Below, one piece after another: positions 28,501 through 40,500 of a stretch of 64,000 nucleotides of DNA; the stretch's first letter is position 1; each line of letters starts with the position of its first letter. Under the pieces are notes generated by a model. The model made no database searches and was not told the DNA's origin. It worked only from the letters and a program-made list of their open reading frames with translations. Origin of the DNA: Atrina japonica (Eukaryota; Mollusca; Bivalvia; Pterioida; Pinnidae); contig BROG01000444.1 in the NCBI GenBank assembly GCA_030159075.1, forward strand, positions 1-64,000, in the 5' to 3' direction. A program made the translations under genes and the position numbers.

Positions 28501-31500
28501 TTAGAGTTTCCTAAAAAGAAATATAAATTCTAAATACAAACAAATAATATGAAATTTTCAAATGTAAATCCTGCAGCAAATGATTCATAATGATCCATAA
28601 CTCTGGTAAAATTTGTTTAATGTTGGCCTGAATCAAAGTTATGCTCAATCTCAGTGACATAAAGGAAATTCCGTTAAGATATGAGGAAAGAAACTCATTT
28701 GACAAAAACCAAGATATTGCATCTTGATCTTCATTTCCAGAGCAAAAACTAATATGTCCTTAAGGAATCTCCAATCTCTGCAATGAAATATATATAGGGC
28801 CCTCTCCCTGAATGATCTTCCATCTCTAGTCAATACAATATGCCCTATCCCTGATCTTCTATCTCTGGAGTCAATACAATATGCCCATTCCCTGATCGTC
28901 CATCTCTGGAGTCAATACAATGTGCCCTCTTCCTGACCTTCCATCTCTGGAGTAAATATAATATGCCCTCTCTCTGATCTTCTAGAGCCGAACTCAGTCA
29001 GAGGCATGCTCGACTCTTGATCGTCAGGTTTGAGTTTGAGTCCAGTCGGCCACAGGTTGGTTTCCTGTCTTTCGGATGAGACAGTAAAAACCAAGGTCCC
29101 ATGGCACGTTAAAGAACCCTCACTGCTCAATGACAGTAAGTGCCGAACATAGACCAAAATCTGGAGCCCTTCATCGGCATTTGGTGACATTTCCATATCA
29201 GTAGAGATTCTTAAGTGGGATGTTAAACAACAATAAACAAACAAACAAAAACCTCTGATCTTTTGTCTCTGGAGTCAATACAATATGCCCTCTCTCTGAT
29301 CTTCCATCTCTGTAGTCAATGCAATATGCCCTGTCCCTGATCATCTGTCTCTGGAGTCAATACAATATGCTTTCTCCCTAATCTTCTCTGGAGTCAATAC
29401 AATATGCCCTCTTCCTGATCTTCTGTCTCTGGAGTCAATACAATATGCTTTCTCCCTAATCTTCTCTGGAGTCAATACAATATGCCCTCTCCCTGATCTT
29501 CTGTCTCTGGAGTCAATACAATATGCCCTCTCCCTGATCTTCTGTCTCTGGGGTCAATACAATATGCCCTATCCCTCATCCTCCATCTCTGAAGTCAACA
29601 CAATGTGCCCTCTTCCTGATCTTCTGTCTCTGGAGTCAATACAATATGCTTTCTTCCTAATCTTCTCTGGAGTCAATACAATATGCCCTATCCCTGATCT
29701 TCTGTCTCTGGAGTCAATACAATATGCCCTATCCCTCATCCTCCATCTCTGGAGTCAATACAATATGCCCTCTCCCTGATCTTCTGTCTCTGGAGTCAAT
29801 ACAATATGCCCTATCCCTCATCCTCCATCTCTGGAGTCAATACAATATGCCCTCTCTCTGATCTTCATTCTCTGGAGTCAATAAAATATGTCCTCTCTCT
29901 GTTCTTCCATCTCTGGGGTAAAAAACAAAATATGCACTCACCCCAATCTTCCATTTCTGTGACAAAAAGATTCACACAAAGTTTAATCCCTATTTGTTTT
30001 AAATTTTGGGGAATGTTTAATGGTGTTTCCTTTTAAATGAAAAACCACCTAGATCTGAAACTCAAACTTTACATTAAAACAAATCAAAAGAACAGAGAGA
30101 AACATACCATAAAATTGAAACCCTCTTTTGCTGCTATAGTCTGTAGAATTTTGGAAGAAACTGTACTGGCCAACATGTAAACATCACAAGCTACAATGAA
30201 AGACAAAACAAATCATAAATTTGTAATATTCATAATTGATTCCTTATCTATCTGTGTTCCCTAACATTACTTACATTTTACCTTCCTTATCAATTTTTGT
30301 GTGCTTCCTATCATTACTTACATTTTAACTTCCTCATTGCTTTGTGCTCCCTATCATTACTTACATTTTAACTTCCTCATTGCTTTGTGCTCCCTATCAT
30401 TACTTACATTTTAACTTCCTCATTGTTTTGTGTTCCCTATCATTACTTACATTTTGACTTCCTCATTGCTCTATGTAGATCACTCAGATAAAGTTAGTTT
30501 TTCAATTCATGCAGCGGTTCTGGAGAAGATTTTTGAAGAGGGTTACCACCTTAGGCCTCTTTTGCCCCACCCTGGATCCATCCCTGGGCCGATCAGGCCG
30601 AAATGAAAAAACTTGGTAGAGGACCTTGAGTACTTGCTTCCTATAAAGTTTCATCAAAATCCCTTCAGAAGTTTTGGAAGAGAAATCGAAAATGTGAAAA
30701 GTTTATGGACAGACAGACAGACAACAGACAATAGGCGATCAGAAAAGCTCAATTGAACCTTTGGTTCAGGTGAGCTAAAAAGGAAAATGAAATTTTACAT
30801 AACTGATATGGCCTGTATATACTGATAACATATATATATAGTAGTATACACTGCTATGTTACCTGCCAAATCATCATTAAATTCATTATGCCTTTATAAC
30901 TGTAACCCAAGCTACCTCATTTCTTTTCTAATGATTAAAATTCATCTAAAGTATTCTATAGTCACTATTGCCAAAAACTTAAATACTCAAAAAGGAGTGA
31001 CCATTTGTGTATGTTACACTCCTTCCAAAACTTCAAAGACTTTCACGCGATTATTATCATTTGAAGGTCATGTTCCAGTAATAGTGACCATGACATATGA
31101 CATGAAAATCAACTCAAAAAGCGTTATCTCTAACTTAGCGGTCTCCTATTTCAAACTTTGTTAAAATATTCTGAGTACACAGCTTCTTTACTTCATTACC
31201 TAGCTCTGGGGAAGAATTTAAGAGATGTAATGCATTTTGACTACAACATCATAGAAGTGTGATTGCTCTATTGGACTTCTTTGATATGCTTGACCTCAAG
31301 AAAACATCACACACTTCTACTAATGGCATGTCACCCAAGTCCTCTCTGTAGAATATTTGACTTAATCAACAATTTATACTATCAGTAACCATTATATGTA
31401 CTATATACCAAATAAGAAGAGAATTTGTTTGGTTTTTGAAAAGTAGTTCAAGAGTGTATGTACAACATATGTCCACATGACAAGAACTGATCAAAAAAAG

Positions 31501-34500
31501 GTTCTCAAATTGAATCAAAACTTTCTGTCGGATCAAATAAACTACAAAACTTCAAGAAACACACTTCTTTTAAGTTAGGATCCAGTCTGCAAGTAACGAC
31601 CAATATGAACTATGGTACTTTTTAAATACTGTATTTTCTGTAAAAGAAGACTTGGGATTGATTACATTTTCAATGGGGAATTTATTAGAGTAGACTTATT
31701 CAGTTAGATGTTTAAACAGATGATTTGTATCTAATTGTTTCAACAGATGATTCATAGTTTTTACTGTATTTCAAGTATTATATGCATGCAAAAATATTCT
31801 CAAGTTTCGCAAGAAACCTGTGCTCCTGATATTTCAATCCCGAAAAAAATTAACAAAGGTACAATGCAACAATGCTTCATGGTTTGTTGTTTAAACAGAT
31901 GATTCATAGTTAGCTGTTTAAAACAGAAGCTTTATAGTTAATTATTTAAACAGATGATTCATAGATAGCTGTTGAAAACAGATGCTTCTTGATTTGTTGT
32001 TTAAACAGATGATTCATAGTTAGCTGTTTAAAACAGATGCTTAATAGTTTGTTTAAACAGATGAATCATAGATAGCTGTTTAAAACAGATTCTTCATAGT
32101 TTGTTTAAACAGATGATTCATAGTTAGCTGTTTAAAACAGATGCTTCATGATTTGTTGTTTAAAAAAATGATTCATAGATAGCTGTTTAAAACAGATGCT
32201 TCACAGTTCATTATTTAAACAGATGATTCATTGTTAGCTCTTTAAAACAGATGCTTTATAGTTTGTTGTTAAAACAGATGATTCATAGATAGCTGTTTAA
32301 AACAGATGCTTCACAGTTCGTTATTTAAACAGATGATTCATACTTAGCTGTTTTAAACAGATGCTTCATGATTTGTTGTTTAAACAGATGATTCATAGTT
32401 AGCTATTTTAAACAGATGCTTCATGATTTGTTGTTTAAACAGATGATTCATAGTTAGCTCTTTAAAACAGATGCTTCATCATAGTTAGTTGTTTAAACAG
32501 ATGCTTTATAGCTAGTTGTTTAAACAATTGGACCAGTCAGTTGTTTAAAATTGTTTGTTCATGAAGAGATATCAATGATAAAACATATGAGTGAATCTTT
32601 TTTCACTTTACCCCCTCCAAAAAAAATAGGAAGGATAAGCCTTCTATCACCAAAAAACTATGCTATTCACAAAAGCAACCTTTTTCTATCATAGCATATA
32701 TAGATATATTCTCTCTATTTTGGAGTTTCATCATCTAACATACAGCATACAATAAATGGTAATAACTGACAGTTTAAGAAAAGTTTAGTCCATGGCAATA
32801 ACTGTTGATAATTGACTACAAAATGTCTTCCCTGTAACTTCTTACCTGGGAATTTAGGATTTTTCAGTCTGAATGAATACCATGACCACCAACCTAATAA
32901 AGCACCCGTTTCATTTCCAGAGAAAATTTTCCAAGTATCATTATCACTAGAAAGAAGAAAATATCATGAGTTACATGACATGCAGTGAAAGAAAAAACGT
33001 CAAACTATATTACAGAAATGTTCATTTTTACCACATTCCAAAAAATAAAACTTTATTGCCAGACCTAGAAAGAACAAATCTCTGGAAAGCCTTTTTGTAT
33101 CCTTTTATAAATCACAATGAAGTCAGATTCCTAAAACCCTGAACAATATAAGGAGCAATATAAAAAGCCTACAAAAAGGTTGACATAGTTTTAGGAAGTA
33201 TGAAACAATTACAATTTCATTCACAAACTTTGTAGATATTGACTTAACAATAATGTATACCAAATTTGAAAGAAAAATAATAATTGGTTAATTAGTAGAG
33301 GACTTAAAAAATTTACCACCTTTTAATCCCTTTTGAGCCCCTATGGGTCCTAGCCCCTTTTCATTTGCCAACTTTAGGTGGTAAGTCCCTCTCATGTTTG
33401 GTTGAAATTGGCCCATTGGTTCTTGAGAAGAAGAAAAAAATGTCTAAAAGTTGACAAAACATGATATTTTCTGTCTACTTAGAATATTTTTAAAGGTTTT
33501 GACCCCTTTTGGACCCCTATGGGTCCTATACCTTTTCATTTGCAAACTTAATTGTATGTGGCCTTATATGGGATTACTCTCAGACAAAGTTTGTTTAATT
33601 TGAACCATTCATTTTTAAAACAAAGTTGAAAATTTCAAGAAGTTGATGATACTGATATTTTCTATTCACTTAAGTGTCTGTGACCTTAATCTTTGACCAA
33701 ATGGCTTTGAAACTATGTCACAATGATCTTAAGATAATTTCTAACACCTCTCTATTATATACTGTATACAACAAGAGGCCCATGGGCCACATCTCTCACC
33801 TGAACTATGTTGGCATCTTTCAAATATGGGAATCTCAAATTTACAAATTACTTTAACACTCCTTAGGAGTGGAGGAGACTTAAAAATGAATGTAAATGAC
33901 AAAGCTGGGAAAGATGTAAAAAACATGTCAAAAATTACCACACTTTTATCAACTTCTTCTTCAGCAGCATGTCAAAAATTGCCACACTTTAATCATACAT
34001 CTCTGTAGATCACTCAGATACAATTAGTTTTTCAATTCATGCAGCGGTTCTGGAGGAGAAGATTTTAAAAGAGGTGTACCCCCTGGGGCCTCTTTTGTCC
34101 CACCCTGGATCCACCCCTGGGCTGATCTGGTGGAAATGTACAAACTTGGTAGAGGACCTTGAGTGCTTGTTTCTTATAAAGTTTCATCAAAATCCCTTCA
34201 GCTGAAATGTGAAAAGTTTATGGACAGATGGACGGACAGACAGACGATATTTGAGATAAAATGCAATTTGCATAAAACCATATTATATGTCATGTAAAGT
34301 GCTCACTAGAGGCTCGTTTATGAACAGATTTTAATTTAATTCACACCAAGATTTGACCCTTTTTGGAGCCCCTATAATTTGTAGCCCTTTTCCCATGACC
34401 TTGCTCCCTACCAAATTTGGTTAATATCTGTCCAGTGGTTCTTGAGAAGTTATTTAAATGGACCAAGTGAGCTAAAAAGGTGTGAACAATAAAAGAAAAA

Positions 34501-37500
34501 ATCTAACACATATGACTTGACAATTGTGATTACAATATGCAGGGTCTAGTTTAAAAATTGCAGAATTTAAGTACACACACTGAGACTAGGATGCTCTCTG
34601 ACAAAAAGGAGGATATGCTCAAACCCACTTTTCACTATTTTCTAAGTGTTTAATTTTGTTTATCTAAAGTTTTCTGGCCATTTTCTAAGTGTTTGATTTT
34701 GTCTTTTATCTAAAGTTTTCTGGCTATTTTCTAAGTGTTCAATTTTGTTTATCTAAAGTTTTCTGGCTATTTTCTAAGTGTTTAATTTTGTATATCTAAA
34801 GTTTTCTGGCTATTTTCTAAGTGTTTGAGTTTGTCTTTTATCTAAAGTTTTCTGGCTATTTTCTATGTGTATGTCATTTACCTTGGGTGTTTTTCCGCTA
34901 TAGCTAATCTGTCAGCATCTGGGTCATTTGCCAGTATCACAACGCTGTTATTAGCATCTGCAGTATTAATGGCAAGAGACTACAAGATCAAGGTTATCAA
35001 ATCATCAAAATAGCACATGTACTTATTGCAATAACAATGAGATTTTTCAGACATAAAAATAAGATTTCTATAAAATAAGATTAACTCATTTTCATCCTTA
35101 CAAAAACTTCAGATCAAGTGGAAACTGTTGGTTTCTAGAGTATTTTACTCATAGATGTTTGATTATGCACAATAACACTACACTAAATGAATACCAAACA
35201 AGACAAAATTGTTCAAAACTTCTCCATAAATATATCATTCACAAAAACGTCATGAAATTCATGCCAGTTCTCTAAGCAGAGATGTCTGGACCTTTGTTAA
35301 AGGAGAAAAATCAATGGGGAAGTAACTAAAAAATTAGATGTTAGAAACTGTAAAAATGTGCACAACTCCTTCTTTTGTTATTTGTTCTAGAAAAATGTAA
35401 TGAGACTTCAACTGGTAGTTTTAAATATCTGTTGACAAATGTTCAAAATGGAATAAGTTTAATGGAATAGAGGGAGGAACTCGGCCCCAGGGGAAATATG
35501 ACTGCATTGGGTAAACAATCATTCATATGACACTACAACCTAGGACATAAATGTATAAAAGGCCTACATCTCATGATGTGTGTAAAAAAATTAAAGAACC
35601 ATTTATTTAAACTTGGAACCTGCTACCTACCAGAGCTCCTTTTCCTTCTTCTGGGTTAGGATATTTAACTGTTGGAAACTCTGGATCAGGCATAACCTTG
35701 AAAAAAAAATATATAGAATAGAACAAGTGTCAAAGATTAATACAAATAAAATAAGTGTCAATATCATCTGGTAAAGATACAGCTATTTTATAGCTCAACA
35801 CAAATAAAATATGTGTCAAAATCTGCTGGTTTACAAGACAACTAGTTTATAGATAAATACAAATAAAATGAGTTTCAAAATCAGCTGGTTTACAAGAGAG
35901 ATAGTTTATAAGTCAATATAAATAAAATAAGTGTCAAAATCTGCTTGTTTACAAGACAACTAATTAATAGATGAATACAATACAATAAGTTTCAAAATCA
36001 GCTGGTTTACAAGGCATCTATTTTATAGGTCAATTCAAATAAAATAAGTGTCAAAATCAGCTGGAATAGAGACAGCTATTTTATAGATCAATATAAATAA
36101 AACAAGAGCTGTTTGTAAAAAAAGTTATGCCCCCTCCCCCATAAATAAAAACTGAACAAGGCAAATTCAAGGAATTAACAGTCCCCTACCGGGGTAACCT
36201 CTACACAAAATATTATTCAGATAATTTTATTATAAAATAGGGAATAAATTCCCCAACGGCATTCCATATACATGTATATGATATATATGTTCCAATTCAT
36301 TCAAATATGTCAATACTGTAAATTCATTCATACATGGGGCATTTCGGTATTTATGAAGCGCATTTCTGTAATTTCAATGGGCATTTCAGTAAATCACAGG
36401 CATTACGGTAATTCTACAATCATGGGACATAAATATTCATCGCTTATATGTTATTTTCTTCGTTGTTTTTATATAAAATCAACAATATATAACCCCCTTA
36501 AAGAATCCACTAACTTAAGCAGAATTTCAAATATTTCTGTCAAAAATCAGTGGACCGTAACAATACTCGAACTTGATCTGTAACTCATGGTGGTAGACCC
36601 ACACACCACAAATTGGATGAATATTTACAAGCGTTTAGAAAAAAAGTCCGGAAAACTGCTATTTTAAAGAAATTTTCGAATTCCAAGGGGCCGTAATTCT
36701 GTCAAAAATCAGTGGACCGTAACGATACTCGAACTTGATCTGTAACTCAGCAAAAATTGGATGAATATCTACAAGCGTTTTAGAAAAAAAGTCCGGAAAA
36801 CTGCTATTTTAAGGAAATTTTCGAATTCCAAGGGCCGTAATTCTGTCAAAAATCAGTGGACCGTAACAAACTCGAACTTGATCTGTAACTCATGGTGGTA
36901 GACCCACCACACAAAAAATTGGATGAATATCTACAAGCGTTAAGAAAAAAAGTCCGGAAAATGTGTGTGTGACTGACGGACAGACAGACAGACGGACTGA
37001 CGGACGGACGGACAGACGGACGGAGTGCAAACCTATAGTCCCCTTCGGCGATGCCGGTAGGGGACTAATTATTGGGAATTTTCAAAATTCAAGGGGCATA
37101 ACTCTGTCAAAAAATGTTTGATGGTAACAACAGAAAAAAGATATTCTCATGATGTATCTGCAGGCCAAATTTCATTTCAAAATGTGAACCAGCTAGAGAG
37201 ATAAAGAACAGAAACTGTTGGTGTACGGACCAACCTACCTACCGATTGTCAGCGGCAAAGCAATATGCCCCTCCTTCTACAAAGGAGGCATAATAAGTGT
37301 TCAAATCAACTGGTATAGAGACAGCGTTTTTACAGATCAATACAAATAAAATATGTGTTAAGAACAGCTAGTGTAGAGATAGCTTTTTTATAGATCAATA
37401 CAAATAAAATAAGTGTCAATATCATCTGGTAAAGATACAGCTATTTTATAGCTCAACACAAATAAAATATGTGTCAAAATCTGCTGGTTTACAAGACAAC

Positions 37501-40500
37501 TAGTTTATAGATAAATACAAATAAAATGAGTTTCAAAATCAGCTGGTTTACAAGAGAGATAGTTTATAAGTCAATATAAATAAAATAAGTGTCAAAATCT
37601 GCTTGTTTACAAGACAACTAATTAATAGATGAATACAATACAATAAGTTTCAAAATCAGCTGGTTTACAAGGCATCTATTTTATAGGTCAATTCAAATAA
37701 AATAAGTGTCAAAATCAGCTGGAATAGAGACAGCTATTTTATAGATCAATATAAATAAAACAAGAGCTGTTTGTAAAAAAAGTTATGCCCCCTCCCCCAT
37801 AAATAAAAACTGAATTATTGGGAATTTTCAAAATTCAAGGGGCATAACTCTGTCAAAAAATGTTTGATGGTAACAACAGAAAAAAGATATTCTCATGATG
37901 TATCTGCAGGCCAAATTTCATTTCAAAATGTGAACCAGCTAGAGAGATAAAGAACAGAAACTGTTGGTGTACGGACCAACCTACCTACCGATTGTCAGCG
38001 GCAAAAATATGCCCCTCCTTCTACAAAGGAGGCATAATAAGTGTTCAAATCAACTGGTATAGAGACAGCGTTTTTACAGATCAATACAAATAAAATATGT
38101 GTTAAGAACAGCTAGTGTAGAGATAGCTTTTTTATAGATCAATACAAATAAAATAAGTGTCAATATCTGCTGGGATCAATACAAACAAAACAAGGCAAAT
38201 TTGAAGACATAATAGTCCTCCATGGAGCATATAGTCAAGATATATAAACTGACAAAATCAACCCATCTACATAAAATGTATATCTGCAGCAGATATGATG
38301 AGTCTATGACAAACAAGATCTTGGTATCATTAAAGTCAAAAATTATAAGTCCAAGGGCAATAACTCCCTAAAAATTGTTCAGCATCATTCTCCCCGCTTT
38401 ATGCACATCAATATGTTGTGATCTTCCTTTTGTGCAATGATAAAAAAAAAATACTTTCATGTCTCTAGAAGGAGTTGCAATAACAAGATGTTGGTACCAT
38501 CAAAGCAGAAAGTTTTAAGTCCAAGGACAATATTGGTAACTCCCTCAAAAATTGTCAGGCAACATTCTCTCCCCTCCCTCTTTTATGCACCTAAACATGT
38601 TGTGATATTCCTTTGTGCAAAGTCTCATCAAAATCCCTTCATGTGTCTAGCAGGAGTTTCAATAACGAAGTTATTCGGACAGACAGACTGATGGATGGAT
38701 GTATGGACAGACAACAATGAAACCTATAGTCCACTCTGGTTTTACCAGCTATTTCATAGATCAATACAAATAGAATAAAAGTCAAAATCTGCTGATTTAC
38801 AAAATGACAATATATAAACACTCAAAAAATACAAAAATAGCTTCATTCTCCCAAAATTAATTACTCATAACTACGGTAACAATACAAGAACATATATTAA
38901 CATTTAACAGTACCTTGTAAGTCATCAAATGATAGAGCTTACCTGATCAATAACTGGAATAGGGCTAACAAAACCAAATGTTTTACATGCCTCTGTTATA
39001 TAAGGATATCCAACACCATGCATGGCAGTATATGTAAACTTAATAGGTGACTTCACATTATCTTCTCTGAAACAATAATAACAGAATAACATCAATTTCA
39101 ATGTTGATATAGGGAAAATTACCACCAAAGTAAAACTTGTGTGCCATAGCAATGTGCAAGCAATTTAAATCTGTCTAAACAAATTGAGAAATTGTTAGCA
39201 AGAGTAGATACCCCAAGGATATTGAATCACTTCACCTGGCAAATCATTGTCAACTCCGACATGGAAAAAGCCCCTTTTCATTTGCAAATTATATGCAACT
39301 TTCCATGGAGATACTTCCTGCCAAGTGTGCTTTAAACTAGCCCACTAGTTCTTGAGAAGAAGTAAAAAATATTTTAAAGATAACAACAGATTAAGGACGT
39401 GGCATTATGACAGCTTGACAGATGACGGACAAAAGACTATAGCAATTGATATCATATATGCCTTTGGCTAAAGTGACCTTAAAAGTTTGGACATTTTGGT
39501 CCACTTTTTCAAAATAGAAAATCTGTTTCGAAAAGAAAAGATGAAACTTCTTTTCTTAAAACATTCAACTAGAATCCTGTTTACCAACTTGGTTTAGTTA
39601 GTTTGTTTGTTTATTGTTGTTTAACGTCCCACTCAAGAATCTTTCACTCATATGGACACATCACCAAATGCCGGTGAAGGGCTTCAAATTTTGGACATGC
39701 TCGGCACTTAAGGCCATTGAGCAGAAAGGGTTCTTTAACATGCCGACACCTAATGTGACACAGGACCTCGGTTTTTACTGTCTCATCCGCAGGACAGGAA
39801 ACCAACCTGTCACCAGTTGAACTCGAACTCTCGACCTTATGATCAAGAGTCAAGTGCTACTGACTGAGCCAGGTCGGCTCAAATTGGTTTACGTTTACTT
39901 GTTACAAACAGTCACATTTCTTTCTTAGCCATTTTAGAACTTCACAGCATAAGGTATTCCAGTATTCAAGAAAAATAAATTAACATACACACAAAGCAGT
40001 TGAGATTATTCTATACATTTGAATTTTATATGTAAGTACTTGTACCTGAAATAACAAAGTTCAGCAAGATCCTTGTTGTAATGTTCCAATATTTCCTCAT
40101 ATGGATCTTTTCTCAGTGGTGAGTTTTCTACAACAGAGGCATCCCAAGAAGAAGCAAGTGGCTCAAGATTATCATTGATTGCACTGGCTATCCCTTTGTC
40201 AACTGGTGGTATTATCTGAGAATTTACAAATCAGATTCATAGCTTCAAATATAGCCCCAAACCATGTATACATTTTCATACAAAAGAATGGATTAGACAT
40301 CAATTACCAATAATCTGTATATATATGCAGTGGAATCTCATTATGTCAAAATCGGATGAGTCGAAATTCTGGTTATGTCACAGTCAAAGGGCCGGTCCAG
40401 AGTATTTTACTGTATATTTGTACTACTTTTATTCCTGATAACTCGAAGTCTTTGTCTAAAAATTCTGAAAATATTTTTTCTGGTCTGAAGTATCGAAATA

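Larger units (their letters stand above)
35742..38143. repeat. Recent ~745-bp tandem duplication, intron 8
   Basis: The segment beginning ACAAATAAAATAAGTGTCAA is present at 35742 and 37400, and its end recurs at 38144. Copy 2 is 744 bp. Copy 1 is 746 bp once the 912-bp insertion at 36156-37067 is removed. By eye the copies differ by 2 bases near 37255/38003. Each copy contains ~66-bp sub-repeats and one small pearl-like element. Confidence 0.9.

Noticed and set aside
29564..30036. Repetitive frames with [15 protein letters not shown]
   Set aside because: Translation of the 37/41-bp minisatellite.
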